From: Tetrahymena elliotti 4EA
Taxonomy: Eukaryota > Ciliophora > Oligohymenophorea > Hymenostomatida > Tetrahymenidae
Assembly: GCA_000231825.2 (NCBI GenBank)
Contig: JH720303.1
Coordinates: 706,574 to 770,573 of the forward strand
Direction of reading: 5' to 3'
Length of the DNA stretch: 64,000 nt
Part shown: in pieces, positions 25,716 through 38,800 of the stretch
Numbering within the stretch: position 1 is the first letter of the stretch
Layout of the letters: each line of letters begins with the position of its first letter
The notes under the pieces: generated by a model
Database searches by the model: none
The model's input: only the letters and a program-made list of their open reading frames with translations
What the model was told of the DNA's origin: nothing
Made by a program: the position numbers and the translations under genes

Positions 25716-26714
25716 ATAAATATCCTAAATCTTACCTAATACCTAAATATCTTTTGAAAAAGATAATAAATAAATTAGATTTTTATTCATAAGATTAAGG
25801 TATTTTCAAAATAGATATATCAAAATTAAATAGAACAACTTACTGATACTGAAAAAAAGCAAAAAAGTCAAAGCAAGAAATATAAAATATAAAAAATAAA
25901 TTCGATTTCAATGTAATCCAAAAATAATATCTATCTATCTCTATATTATTAAATTTATAGCAAAAATTCTGCTTGTAAATTATTATTGAAGAATAATTAA
26001 TCAAACAAACTTTAGAGTTAGTATGTCATTCGTTTAATTAATATTTTTGCAAATAAAATAGTTAAAACCTTAATTAACTCAATTAATAAATTAAAAAAAT
26101 ATTATCAGTAAGTATTCTTCTAATCTAAAAATTTTTATAGTAGTTTAAATTAAAATTATTTACTTTAAAACTTTCTCATTCCTTTTATGTTGTTCAATTT
26201 AATTTTTACATTTAAGCAAAGATCAAACTGATATAATTTTAGTTTTAGTTTAATTTTGTTTACTTCAGTAAAAATAGATAAAACATATCTTTATGAAGAG
26301 TGAAGTGAGAGAAAAAATTTTTTAATAAATATAGATATAGGAGTTACATACAACCAAGAAAGCTTTTATGTTTTATTTGTCTACAAATGAGAATAAAAAA
26401 ATAGTTTTAGTTTTAAAAAAAAAAGTAAATATATATTCATTATTCTGATAAATTTAATAATGCGTGAAATTTAAAGATTGAGATTAATAAATTTTTATTA
26501 ACTCCGAACTAAATATTTTTGCAAAAAAATAATAAATAAAAAAAATAATTTCAGGAATTTGAGTTACATACATTAAAAGAATAAATGTAATTTTTATTAA
26601 TAATATACATTAATAGTTCACTTTTTATCTAAAAAATTTCTGATTTATTTTTTGTTTGTTTGAATCGATTATTTTAATTCAAACAAAGAGTTCATTTTGG
26701 TATGCTTTTACTAA
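25716..26714. other. Convergent intergenic region, AT-rich
   Basis: Between the 3' ends of EPL1 (plus) and NAD kinase (minus). AT-rich with homopolymer runs; nothing recognised. If the NAD kinase C-terminus ends earlier than annotated, this region extends to about 27130. Confidence 0.5.
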
Positions 26715-28438
26715 TCAATATTGTTTACTTTTAATTATATCTAAAATAAATTACTTTTATCTAAAAAATAAATAAAAGAAAGGATTTATGTTAGGTTTGC
26801 AAATGAACAAAAAGAAAACAAAAAATATATAGATCTTTAATAGAAGGTTAAATTAATAGGTAGTTAGCTTGATATAATAATAATATTTACAATTTAGAAA
26901 GAAAAAAATTTAGTATAATTGTTTTAGTTTTAATTTATTTTTAAAATTTTGTTAAGTATAACTTTAGTTTAAGAATTTTCTATCTTCTAAGATTGATTGA
27001 TTATCTGTTTCAGTTCTTAAAATTTGGTTTAAATTTTGAACTCCATCTAAGCATTTTTTTTAATTTTACTATATATTATTAAAGATTGAGCTCATTCTTT
27101 TGATCATTTATTACTATTATTTTAAGATAAATTATTTTTAACCTTTTGAGAATTTTAACTTACAAAGAACATCAAAGTTGGAACTTGTTATGACTATTTC
27201 TTCATTTTTTAAAAGCTAAATTGTAAATTAGCCATCTCCTACTACCTTTGCTTCATTTCTACTTTCTGGATGTACCTAATTATATTATATTTAATTATTT
27301 ATTCTCTTTTTGAGCGATTTACTAATTTACCTTAACTTTAATGTTTTAACTTGGGTGTAGAAGTAATGGTCTGAATGATAAAGAAAGGGGACAAATTGGA
27401 ACAACAGACATGCACTTTACATCATTATAAACAATAGGTCCTCCAGCAGAAAGAGAATATGCAGTAGAACCAGTTGGAGTATTTATAATCAGTCCATCAG
27501 TCTAGAGAGCTGTAAGTGGTATATTTTCAACATATATTTATAATCTTAAGCAAGCACCTATTTAAAAGTATTTTGAGTTAAAAAAAATAATATTTCATTA
27601 AGATATTACTTAGAGCTCCCCTCTCAATAACAAACTCATTAATTGCATGTTTAACTTCTGTGATCTCATTTTCTGGTGAAAACTAAATTTAAGGAATTAT
27701 TATTATTAAAATAATTAAACTTAATATAATAGAAGTAACAAAATTCTATTTTTTTAAGAGAGCACTTTTTGTTAAAAAAAATACCTTTGCAAGCTAAAGT
27801 CTCATTTTCCTTTCAATAGGAATTGGTATTTTTTAATTTAAACGCTAAAATAAGTTATTAAGCTATATTTCTACTTCTTAAAGAGAATAAATACACATAA
27901 AGCCAAGAGTTCCTCCTGAAATTGCAAGAATTGGAGGTGTTGTTCTCTTTTAAAATTTATTAACTGTATATAAAATTGTTCCATCTCCTCCATATGTGAT
28001 AACTACATCAATTTGTTACTCGCAAGTCTCTGAATCGAAAAAATAGCAATCATTTGAATATCTTTCATTAAATAATTACTAATCTTCCTAACTAAACATT
28101 TTCTCTACAAAAACTTTTATTTAAACATTCTTAGCTTTGCTTGACCTATTTTTATTTTAAAATTGATATCAAACATCATTCACAAATCCATTTCAGATTA
28201 TTTAATTATATTTTATCTGTATTTTAAATATTTATTACTAAAATATCTTTTCTAATATTTCATATGACTAAGGCTAATTTGGTTTGCATATTAACAACAC
28301 GTTGTAAAATATCTTGGTTTCAATCTTTACAAAGTTTTCTAAGCTCTTAATTGATAGAAAATAATAAATTCAAAATCTATCCTAAAATTTTCTTAATGTT
28401 ACAGTTATTTGAGAACTTAAAGAAGACAATCTTTCCAT
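26715..28438 (-). CDS. NAD kinase
   Basis: Phosphorylates NAD to NADP using ATP. Read on the minus strand with several short introns. The start is [12 protein letters not shown], followed by an intron that contains a TGA. Then come [20 protein letters not shown], the nucleotide motif [18 protein letters not shown], and the conserved [12 protein letters not shown] (NE...RG) segment. Next are [36 protein letters not shown], and after another intron [19 protein letters not shown] ending near FDVLCKLKF. All hallmark motifs of the family are in order. The C-terminal end is uncertain: the last exon frame stays open to TGA at 26717-26715, adding a Gln/Asn/Lys tail that becomes implausible (Tyr/Phe-rich). 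A further intron or shorter gene is likely. Cytosolic versus mitochondrial location cannot be told. Confidence 0.9.
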
Positions 28439-29709
28439 TTTTATCCTTTCTAAATTGTAATTTTATTAATTTTTACTTGATATATTTAAATGTTTTTTAG
28501 ATTTATATTTATCTTTTTTTAATAAACTCATCTGATGAATTATTATATAATAGCTATGCATTAATAATTATTGATGTCATAGGCTTAGTTTTTTAGTCAG
28601 CGAAATATACTATTTTTATTTTAAAAAAGACTAGATTAATTTTAACTATTTAAATCTTTAAAATTAATTTTATTTAATTTATTTCAAATATTTAAAGAGG
28701 GGAGGTCATTTTTGTTAAGAAATAAAGAAATATGAGGTCAAATTTGACTTAAAAACAAAGATACTATAAATATAAAATGTTCTATAAATTTATCTAAAAT
28801 TTAATAAATTTTAAAGATTCAAGAATTTTTCTTAAACCTACTTGAATAATTATTTATAATTTCTTTGAGAGTTTAATAAATTCATCAAATAATAAATAAT
28901 ACGATTAATTAATATTCTTTTTGGAAATTTAAGAAAGTAAATAAATCCTTCTAGAAATTTTTCTTATTTTTTAATGCAATTGCTTCTAAATAATTAATTA
29001 ACAAAACCCGTCACAATTCTAGTTTATGGTATAAATATTTATTTACAATGATATAAACTCATTTAAAAAGAAGCTTTGAAAAAAATTTATAAAACCATTA
29101 AAAAAATTTTTTAATTATTAGAAATATTACTATTTTGTAGTAAACCATTGTTATTAATCTTAAAATCTTAAAAAGCATGCCAATATCATAATATTATGCC
29201 AAATGATTTTAGATTTAACATATTTAAATGAAATGAAAAAATTTTCTCAAATTAAACATCAATAAATTTAAAAATATGATGAATAATTAAAATTCATATT
29301 TTTAAAAGGAGAAAATATTTTAGTAAAAAAATATTAATCATAAAATTAAATTTAAATTAAATTCATAGTAAAGTTATGTTGGATAAAATTATAAAATCTG
29401 CAATTATTTAAAATTATAAAAATGTTAAAAATTTTGTAGAAAGTATGTCTCAAAATTTACATATTTCAGCTTTTAAGTTGATCAAAAAATTAGAAGAAAA
29501 TGAATAAAAAATAATTCAAAAGACTACCAAAAATAAATTGAAGAAATGTAAAAAAATTTAAAATAAATATTTTATCATAAATGTTAATTAAAATGCTTGT
29601 TAAAATGAAATAATATTATTTTGAAAAAAGGAAAATATTAAATGTGGCTAAATGTATGACTTTTAATAAATATTAGCAATTAAATTAAAGAATAATTTTA
29701 AAAATTAAA
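28439..29709. other. Intergenic, AT-rich
   Basis: About 1.27 kb between NAD kinase start and the polymerase epsilon subunit stop, both on the minus strand. Very AT-rich. Expected to hold the NAD kinase promoter and the upstream gene's 3' UTR. No structure recognised. Confidence 0.55.
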
Positions 29710-31653
29710 TCAGACAGAACAATTTTGAATTTCACCTGTTAATGGATAAAAAACAGTAAAGGTTGATTTTTTCTCAAAACTGCCTGGGTTGATAACATAT
29801 GTTTTTTACATTTTTGATTCTTAATTCGTAGAAATTTTAGAGTGTTCTTCTTATGTCAATATTTTTTCTTCTATGATAAAATGGAATTAATCACTATAAG
29901 AATCAGCTAAGATTAAGTAATCAGGATTCTCATAAAATAGCATAGCATTATCGTAATTCCAAATGATAGGTTTTATTATAAGAGGAAGAGGAGATAAGTG
30001 TCTTTATGAAAGAATAGTTTGGACATAATTTAATTAAATATCTTTATGGTGATTAATTACAATTTATCTTTTACGCAGATCTTTTAATAAATCATTTCTT
30101 TAAATTAAGAAAGTTTTGCCTAAAATTGACATACGGCAAGGGTTTTATACTAATTTAAAGAATGGAATGCTTGATTTTATTTCTGTGAAAAGATGTTCAG
30201 GTAGTTCACTCTTTGGCTAAACTTGAGCTCCTCCAATATCATTAATATGAGGGACCATGATCCAGTAGCAATTATCTCTTAGTTATTTAAATTTATTTAA
30301 AAGATTTTAGAAATCACTAATTGCTTCTTTAACTTAGTCATTAACTGATTCTGAGTTTATTTCTGAAACACTAAAAAATGTTCCCATCAATATTATAACT
30401 AAAGGCTTTAACTAGGTTTCATAAACTTAAAGAATACCCTCAAACTTTTTAACTGTATTTCTATCACTTAATTAGAAATCACTAAACATGCAAACACAGT
30501 ATTCTTCTTTTTCGCTTATCTAGAAATAGGGATTCAAATCTAAGTCAAATATACCCATTTCAAGTTGCCTTTCCTTTTAAAAGCGAGTTAAATTAGAAGC
30601 TTTGTTGTTTTATTTTCCTAATGATGCACATTCTATTTCTAATTGTATTAATTTACCTAAAATTCTTTACACCTTTGTTTTTGCTCCAAAAAAGTCTTAA
30701 TTTTCTTTCTTATATATTGAAGGATTCATATTTATTTCTTCATCGAATTCAGGCAGCATAAATTTAGAAATAACAAATGCTCCTTTTATTTAATCAAATA
30801 CACCTTTAGCAATAACAATACTAGAGACTGTTACATACCCCAAATCAATTTAAGCTTACTCTATGTGAATCTTCACTCTACTAAACTCATCTTACATAAA
30901 ATATTCTCTAGGAGCTCCTTCATAAATCATACCTAAGCAGCACATTTCTTTTCCTTTACTTCCTATTAAAGAACCTATATCACTCAATTCTTATGATTAT
31001 TCTTCTTATTTTTCTTGTTTATCTTCAATATCATTTTTAGCTTAAACTTTCTTTTAGTTATCTCCTGCAAAATAATATTTTTTACCTTTAGAGAGCTTTG
31101 TTTTGATTATTTCTAGTCTTTTTACAAAAATATTTATTTTATCCTGTGGAAGGCCGAGGGAGAAAATTTATTTTTTTTCTTCTTGAGTGTTAGGATGAAC
31201 TATAAATTCAGTGAATGGCTTATTGTTATGTATTCTTATTCTCGGAGTTTCTTTCATAGAATCTAATACAACGATTGTATGCAAATACTTTTCATTAATG
31301 ATATCATTTACTTTTTTCTCTTTTTCATCATCTATGGTTGTGGTTTCTACACTTGATTTTTCTTTATTAGTTTCAATTTCCTCCAAATCCATAACCTAAT
31401 TGGATGGCCTTTAGAGTAATTCAATTGCACCTTTGACTGTTTACTCTTCTAAAATAATATCTCCCGAATGAGATTACAGGGATTTGACATTATTTAAGAT
31501 CTTACTCATGTGACTATTAACTACATCTAGAGTCATTTTATTGTTATTCTATATTTTAAGTTCAGAGAAGTACTCTGTTAAATGATTTAAACATTCAGGA
31601 CGTAATGTATATCCTTCTTATGTAAACCTTTTTATTAACTATCTCTTATCCAT
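29710..31653 (-). CDS. POLE2: DNA polymerase epsilon subunit B (POLE2/Dpb2)
   Basis: Intronless, 647 residues, from ATG at 31653 to TGA at 29712-29710. The N-terminus (LIKRFTQEGYTLRPECLNHL) matches the helical Dpoe2NT domain that contacts the replicative helicase and polymerase in other eukaryotes. A linker rich in Glu/Lys follows. The C-terminal half is the inactive calcineurin-like phosphoesterase fold with an OB region, with family-diagnostic segments NPCRMSILGKTF, VQTILSQRHLSPLPL, IWNYDNAMLFYENPDYLILA and INPGSFEKKSTFTVFYP. This is the regulatory subunit of leading-strand polymerase epsilon, acting in the nucleus during S phase. Length is slightly above human and similar to yeast Dpb2. 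The metal-binding residues of true phosphatases are not evident, as expected. Confidence 0.92.
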
Positions 31654-31962
31654 AATATCTTGTAAATTAGAATAAATAATATCCTACTTATTATTTTTTT
31701 GATTTATAATTTATTTTTTTAATCAAAAAAATTTAGTAGATTTAAAAAGTAAACCGCTAAAAATCATTGGTACCTCAAAAGGCGCGAAGATATATCTATC
31801 TGCAATATTATTATATTTATCATAGAAATTGATAATAGAACTTTAATATCTTTTGGATCAAAAAATGTGTTCTTTTAAATTTGATAAATGATTTAGAAAT
31901 TTTAGTTGCAAAAATATAAATTTTCACATAAAGAGTATCATAATATAAAAATTTTAATAGTT
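31654..31962. other. Short intergenic region
   Basis: 309 bp between POLE2 start and the CAP-domain gene stop (both minus strand). It contains the POLE2 promoter. AT-rich, no motif recognised. Confidence 0.5.
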
Positions 31963-34217
31963 TCACTCATAGTAAGTTTTCTCAGTTATCTTTTGGGAAC
32001 CATCAGATAATTTGTAAGTTCTAATTTCAGTAATAGTCTTTTTGCCATTAACAATTGAAATATTCTTTTGAATATTAGTTTCAATAGTATTAGGAGGTTT
32101 ATCAGGATCTACATTGCTAGAGCCACTGCCTCCAAAACTGTTTGTATCAATATTGTGCTTTCTTAATTATTCTTAAATGAATGGATCATTGAAGTTAGAA
32201 GAAGTATAGGTCTGAGTTTTTGTTGTAGAGTTATCATAAGGATTTTATGTAGAGTAAGTATTATAAGAAGTGGTAGGAACATAACTTCCTGAAACATTAG
32301 AAGTGGGGAAGCTAGTTGTATAAGTATTTTGGTTAAGACTACCTTTAGCTCCATATTGAGATGCATAATCAATAACTACACAAGTCCTGTAGTCAACATG
32401 GTTAGCACAAGCGATACCTACTTTTCTAAAATCTTCTGAGAAAAGATTACCTCTATGACCTCTATTTGAAACTCCATCATCAACAATCAATGAAATAACA
32501 ACTTCTTGAGCAGTAGAATTACCGAAATCGCAGTTTTCACCAATTTTTCCATTCCAATCTCCATATCTTTCTAATCTATTTCTCATAGATGAACCATCAG
32601 AACCAGTGTGACCACTTAAATCTAATTTTTTTTAATTAAAAAAAAGTTAATTTAATTAAATAAATTATTTAAAAAACGATCAAAATCTTTTAATCATATT
32701 TTATTGAATTCAAATAAAAATGCTTTTCGTTTTTATTTTATTTGCAATTTTTCTTAAACTTTTTTTTATTTTCTAAATTAAATCTATTTTCGTAAAATCT
32801 ATTTTTAAAATTTTAATTGATTAAAAAAGTACTTTTAGGTCCAATATCATTAGCATGATCTCTGCATGCTCTAGTTATATTGTCATCCCATTCTAAGGGA
32901 TGGAGTGATCTTTGGTTTCTTAAGAAATTGATACATTCTTGTACTGCACCAGGACCTTCGTTTGTTCTCAATCCAATTTTACCTGGTCTCTTTAAGACCA
33001 TACCATCAAATAATCTGATCATGTCTTCAAGTAAAGGAATATAAGAGCTTGGATTTTATCTAACTCTATTTTATTCTTAGAAGATTTCTCTAGCAAGTAG
33101 ATCATGATTGACAGGAAGACTTGATGGAGTTTAGGTATATGGATTGCTTGAAGGTTAAGTATAGCTAACATTAGATGAAGTATATGGGGAAGTAGAGTAT
33201 GTATTAGTAGTAATAGGGTTGCTATAGCTAGTAGTATAATTACCATATTAAGGCTAACCGAATGTGCTACCAGAGGTGAATTTAGGAGTATTATCAGTAA
33301 TAAGAGTTCCTGATAATTTTCCACCTTTATAGGTATATTCAGAAGCATAATCTAAAACTGTGCAAATTTCCCATTAACTATGCTTTTAACAAGCTATACC
33401 AGTCTTTTAGAAATCGCGAGAAAGGACATTCTTTCTGTGGCCTCTGCTAGAAACACCATCATCAATAATCAAAGATAAAACGATATCTATAGCTGTTTTA
33501 CTTCCAAAATCAATATTCTCACCAATTTAACCCATCCAGTCACCATATCTTTTAAGTCTAATACTCATGCTTGAACCATCTGATCCAGTGTGATCTGAAA
33601 TACCTATTTGTTGTAAATTTAATTGTTAAATTAAGTAAAAATTGAGTTTTTTGGTGAGTTTTCATTTTTAAAAAAAGGATATACATTAAAATAAATGTTA
33701 TGTCTTTTCGATAAATGTGTTTTTAAATGAATTATCATTTTTTATTTAAGTCTTGCTTGTATCAAGGTTAAAATGATGAGGTATCAAACTTTGTAAAAAA
33801 ATAAGAAATATTTGAATAGAAATCCAACAAATGATTTTATTTTGGATTTTTGACCTCATCACTTTTAAATTTTTGACAAGCAAATTTAGTGGGTTATTCA
33901 GATGATAGAAATAAAAAATAATGGTTCAATTTTTAATGTTTACCTTTAGGACCAATATCATTAGCATGATCAGCTGCAGCTCTTGTCATGTTGTCTTCCC
34001 ATTAATAAGGATGGAGGGGCTAAAGAGACCTCAAGTAGTTGATACATTCTTAAACAGCTCCAGGACCTTCATTAGTTCTTAAAGGGATTTGATTTGGCTT
34101 ATGGAGGACCATTCCCTTGAATTAGCTGAGCATTTCTTGAAGGTAAGGAATGTAGCTAGCTGGGTTGGTTCTGACCCTATTTTGCTCTTAAAAGACTTCT
34201 CTTGCAAGTTGATCCAT
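31963..34217 (-). CDS. Tandem CAP/SCP (YkwD-like) domain protein
   Basis: Three exons, 34217-33944, 33603-32833 and 32621-31963, total 1,704 nt and 567 residues. It contains two copies of the same module. Each starts REVFQEQNRVR or REIFQEQNRVRQNPSSY, continues [14 protein letters not shown] and [13 protein letters not shown], crosses an intron, then has [14 protein letters not shown] and GEN. Each ends with GVS(S/N)RGHRxN and a hydrophobic strand ([10 protein letters not shown] / [10 protein letters not shown]). The putative active-site His and the GHR block match the bacterial/plant-type CAP domain. Both modules carry an intron at the same place (after GPK), so the gene arose by internal duplication. 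A Ser/Thr/Asn/Tyr-rich linker joins them and a short Lys/Thr-rich tail follows. There is no signal peptide at MDQLAREVF, unusual for a family that is mostly secreted. Function unknown. Confidence 0.88.
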
Positions 34218-35154
34218 TTTCTATTTATAAAGATATTATACCCTTAAAATCTAATCTGATTAAAAGTTAATAAAATTTTGCTTTTTTATTTTTTTTATAA
34301 ATTTTTTATTTATAAATTTTCCAATTTATTTGTTTCTAATAAATATACTTAAAAAGGTCGACTCAATAATTAGAATAAATATTCCAGTAAATTTTATGAT
34401 CAATGTTCATATGAGTTAGCTTTATTTAGAAAATGATAAAAATCCTATCTCATTTTATAGGCTAGAATGACAAAGTTTTTATTACAAATATCTAAAAATA
34501 AGAATTTTTTAGAATAGATTTTGGGATAGCTTTTGTTTCTCAATACTTATTATGAGATCTTTTGAAAGAAAACTCAGACTTTGTATTACATTCCTTCCCA
34601 AAATAATCTATTCATTGCATAAATCAAATCCAGTACACTGATTTCTTAGAGAGTTTTATAAAATTTTAACATTATTTACTTTAAAATTTACAAATAACCA
34701 TCTAAATTCAGAAATTTTTTCAATTTGCAATTTGTCTGGATATTAATTAAATATTATTTTCTATTGTAAATATGTAAATTAAGATCCAGTGTTAATCGTT
34801 TCTTGTTTAGATATCTTTCTTATGACACACAATCTGCCTATGAATATAAGTTAAATTTACTTTATTTATCTTTTAAAAGGATCTTTATGAAGAGATATCT
34901 CAATTAAATAATTTAATATCATAATATCTATTTTTATCATATTTTTTAAAAATATTTATTTATTTGTAATCTTGAGATTTTAGTTAAAAATTATTTAAGA
35001 TTTTGTATTTGACTGATATAAATTATTTTATTTAATTACCTACTACAAGTACTAACTAAATTTTAAAATATTGAACTATTTATTTGATAAAGTTAGTAAT
35101 AATAATGAATTAAAAAATGCTTAAGTTTTTAAAATTTGTCAAAAAATAAAAAAT
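34218..35154. other. Intergenic, AT-rich
   Basis: Between the start of the CAP gene and the tRNA. Presumably carries the CAP gene promoter. Nothing else recognised apart from the T-rich tRNA terminator at its right edge. Confidence 0.5.
35141..35154 (-). terminator. Pol III terminator of tRNA-Val
   Basis: Immediately after the tRNA 3' end, the minus strand reads two runs of six T separated by one A, the standard RNA polymerase III termination signal. Confidence 0.75.
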
Positions 35155-35226
35155 GATTTCTCCGAGGATTGAACTCGGGACCTTCAGTGTGTAAGACTGA
35201 CGTGATAACCACTACACTAAGAAATC
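35155..35226 (-). tRNA. tRNA-Val (anticodon UAC)
   Basis: 72 nt with a complete cloverleaf on the minus strand. The 7-bp acceptor stem is GATTTCT paired with AGAAATC. The D arm is GTGTAGTGGTTATCAC (internal A box). The anticodon stem TCAGT/ACTGA closes loop CTTACAC with anticodon TAC. The T arm is CCGAG TTCAATC CTCGG (B box, GTTCAATCC). No intron and no encoded CCA, as expected for eukaryotes. It decodes GUA valine codons. GC content contrasts sharply with its surroundings. Confidence 0.97.
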
Positions 35227-35833
35227 GATTATTGATATTTACCAATAAATTAACTAGACTAAAAGCAGAAAAATTATAATGAATCAAATTTTGTTTAATA
35301 ACTCAACATTTTTTTAACCATTTTTAAAAAAGATTTGTCTTTGTAAAAACACTTTAAATAAGTTTTATGATTTTCCCAAAATTTAAAAAATAATAATTTT
35401 ACTAAAGTATTTATCAAGTTTATAATATAAATAACAAATGTTCTATTTTATAAGTATTTTAATTTTTAAACATATAATAAATATATCTTACACTAATAAA
35501 TTAGAGATGAATATTATTCTTTAAGACACTCTTCATTACAAACTTTTTAATATTAAGAAAAGATACTTTTTACAAATGTTTGATAAATGGGTTTACGAAT
35601 ATTGTGGTACTGATTCAGGAAGAAAAGAGTCATTTGATTAAATAAAATTATTGATTAAAAAGATGCGAGATATCGGGACTTGCCAATAATAGTATTGGAT
35701 TTTATTTACTAACTAGATAAATCAGAATAATTCTGAGTAAATATAATTAAAAAGTTTTTCAAAAATCTATATAAGAATTAAAATATAAACGTAGGTAAGA
35801 AAAAATAAATCAGAGATTGAAGTCAAGTGAAGA
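35227..35833. other. Intergenic upstream of coiled-coil gene
   Basis: Holds the promoter regions of the tRNA (minus) and the 35834 gene (plus). A possible small ORF at 35507-35830 is listed separately; otherwise AT-rich with nothing recognised. Confidence 0.45.
35507..35830 (+). CDS. Possible small ORF, 107 residues
   Basis: Open from ATG to TGA when TAA/TAG are Gln, ending 4 bp before the ATG of the next gene. The middle (MFDKWVYEYCGTDSG, then FDQIKLLIKKMRDIGTC) is more complex than random AT-rich translation. The ends are Ile/Asn/Gln-rich and unconvincing. It could be a small gene, an upstream ORF, a 5' exon of the next gene, or chance. No family recognised. Confidence 0.25.
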
Positions 35834-38800
35834 ATGGATACTCTACCAAAAGAACTTAAGAAGGTGATGCAATTAACTTAAGATTCTCTTAAATCATTTG
35901 AATATATTGTCATGGTTATGGATGAGAGAATCAAAGTAGAAGAATTATACTTGAGTGGAATGAATAAAATTTAGGCTCAGTTTAATTACATTAAAGAAAA
36001 TGACCCTCTTGCATTCGAATCCTCTGCTTTGAGAGTAGATGTTTTATAAAGAGCTAATCACAATTAGTATTTAGTTGAGTAAATGAAATCAGAATAAGAA
36101 GAAATGAAATAGCTTCTCAAGAAAAATTAAGAAAAGATTAAAGAGGTTGAAACCAGTTTTAGGGAATCAGAGAAAACATTTAAGCAAAAAGTTTATGACC
36201 TCGAAAAGTAAAAAGAAAAATTGACTCAAGTGAATAAAGAACTTGAAGAAATGACTCTCTTTTTACACTTGATAGAGTCAGATGTAGCTAAATAAAATCC
36301 TAAATGGTATAGTTTCAGTTTTAATTACTTTATTTTTTCTAAATCGAGCATTTTTTAAATGCTAAAATGGCTTCTTTTTTTTAAGAAGGGCTGATATAAT
36401 ATTTTTTGGTTAACTTCAATGAATGAAAAATATAGATTTTTATATACTTAATTATGAATAGGAAAGATAAAAAATTAATTGTAGTTAACAAATTAAAACT
36501 TGTTTAGAAGTCAAAAGAAGAGTTTGATGCAATTTATAGGCATGATTTTAAAGAAATGGAAACACATACTGCAGAATATAATGCCACTTTGAAGTTATAA
36601 TATGAAGAATTAGTTAATAATTCTAATAATTTGAGAAATTCTATTCATGACCTTGCTCGTAAGTAGTTTGTCTATGAAGTTAATTAGATTAGAAATATTT
36701 AATACGACTTAGACAATGTGATCAAGTAAGTTGATTCCAGACCTAACTTTTCTTATGAGTCTGAAGAGGTTTCTGTTAAGCTTAACCCTCATAAGCTTTT
36801 GAACTTCTAGTCCTTTTTCTCTCCATTCTCAACTGATATTTTAAAGAAAATTCAAGAATAGCCTGTTGATATTGACTAATCCATTAGTATTTCATCAAGT
36901 ACTTAACTTCCAGGTTTAGATAGCAATTTTGACTGTATTACCAAAGAAGACAGAACTTAAATATAATCTTACTTCTAAAAGGGTCTTATAGACAACCTTA
37001 ATTAGCTTAGTTTAGTAAAAAATAAAAAACTTAAGGATTCTTGTCATTATCTTATGAATAGTGTTATATAAAGCAAAGGAGACAGCACTGACATCGATGT
37101 TCTTAATTTAGATATTTCAATTATTCTTAGTGAGATATAATCCCGTACTTCAAAAAATCGTTAGTTGCATCAAGAAAAGCTCAGTTAATAAGAAGAAGGC
37201 AAAAAATCTTTATCATAAGATTAAGAAAACAATTCTCTCCTTAAAGATATTGTCATATAACAAACAACCAGTATTCATTAAGAAACTTAGAATTAATAAA
37301 CTGAGCAAAAGGAAGAAATTGAAGAAGGAAAGAAATAAACAACCGATTCTATCCCATAAAATTTAGAAGGAGATTAAGAATCTACAAAGACAGAAGCTAA
37401 AGAAGAATAAGATAACTAAATTAATTAAAAGGAAGGGGAAATCTAAGAAGCAGAAGGTCAGAATAAGATATCTCCTTCTTAGGAAAATTCTGAACCTTTA
37501 CAAGAATAAACAGATAATCCCTTGAAGGAATAAGAAGGTAATTAAAGTGAAAATGCTGAGAAAGAATAGGTCAATTAAGATAAAAAAGAAGATGTTGCTG
37601 AAATAAAATTAGAAGAAGAAAAAGAGTAGGAATAATAAATTGAAGCGGCTGTTGCAACAGAAAAAAGTGAAAGTCAAACTAAAATTGAATAAGATAATAA
37701 AATCGAAGAAAATTAAGATAAAAAATCAGTAGATGAAAGCAAAAAAGAAAATGATGAATAAACTACTGAAGAAAAGAAGTCATCTATTGATGTTGAAAAG
37801 AAAAGTTAGGAAGTTGAAAGCCAAAAGAAAGTAGAAAAGTCTGACAGCTTGAAAGAAAGTGAATAGAAAGAAAAGGTTAAGGAAGAATAAGAAATAATTA
37901 CTGATGTTCCTCCTGTTTTCTATGACTACAGCGATCCATAGAATCAAGCTATTTTCTTAATATTCTTAGAGTGCTTTAGATAGTCTGGAAAAAGTTAAAT
38001 AACCCCTTAATAAAACAATCAATTAGTAATTGAGTGTTTCAGATATTTAGATGATTTGTCTGTCAAGAAAGATATTTTATAACTGATTAAATTTATGCCT
38101 CTCTCTTTCGCAATTTATCGTTTAACAGCTGCTGAAAAAGTCTTTTTATAAGAAAAAGTAAAGCATCATTTTATTTGGACATAGATTGATGTTTGGGAAG
38201 CTCTTATCTTCCGCTGTGTTAAAGATGAACTAAGTAAACTAGATCCATCAATTGCAGAAGATGAAAGTATGTATCGTAATACAGTTTACTCTAATTTAGC
38301 CACTATCGGATTGAACATGTTAAAGTTCCGTTCAACAAAATAAAGCGCAAAGAATATGTTAGGTAAAATGGCTATGTATTATGGTATTCCTGATCCTTAG
38401 ATATAAGATCTTATGAATTTTATTGAAAATGAAGGCTAAAATGAAAAAAGTTTATCTTTTGTAAAAACTTCTAATTACAGTACACATTAGGCGAAGCCCA
38501 ATATCACTAAGGGTAGAATTATTACTTTTGGTCAATCATAATAGTAACCAGCTAATACTGTGACCACAACGACAACTACTAATAATAACTCAAATGCTTT
38601 GCATGACACTAAGGTTAATCCTTTGTTACAAAAACACTCCACTCCCACTACAGTTCAAAATCCTTTATTAGCAAGTACAACAAATAACAATTCTACTAAT
38701 GCAGGTTAATAAAGATTCTCAAGTGCTATTACTCCAAGCACCTAAAATAAACCAACTGGCTAATTGAATTAAAGTTTTGGTGGCCAAGCTAATCCTTTAC

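Noticed and set aside
35155..35226. Suppressor tRNA-Gln reading UAA or UAG
   Set aside because: The anticodon loop is CTTACAC, giving UAC (valine); the tRNA is not a glutamine isoacceptor.
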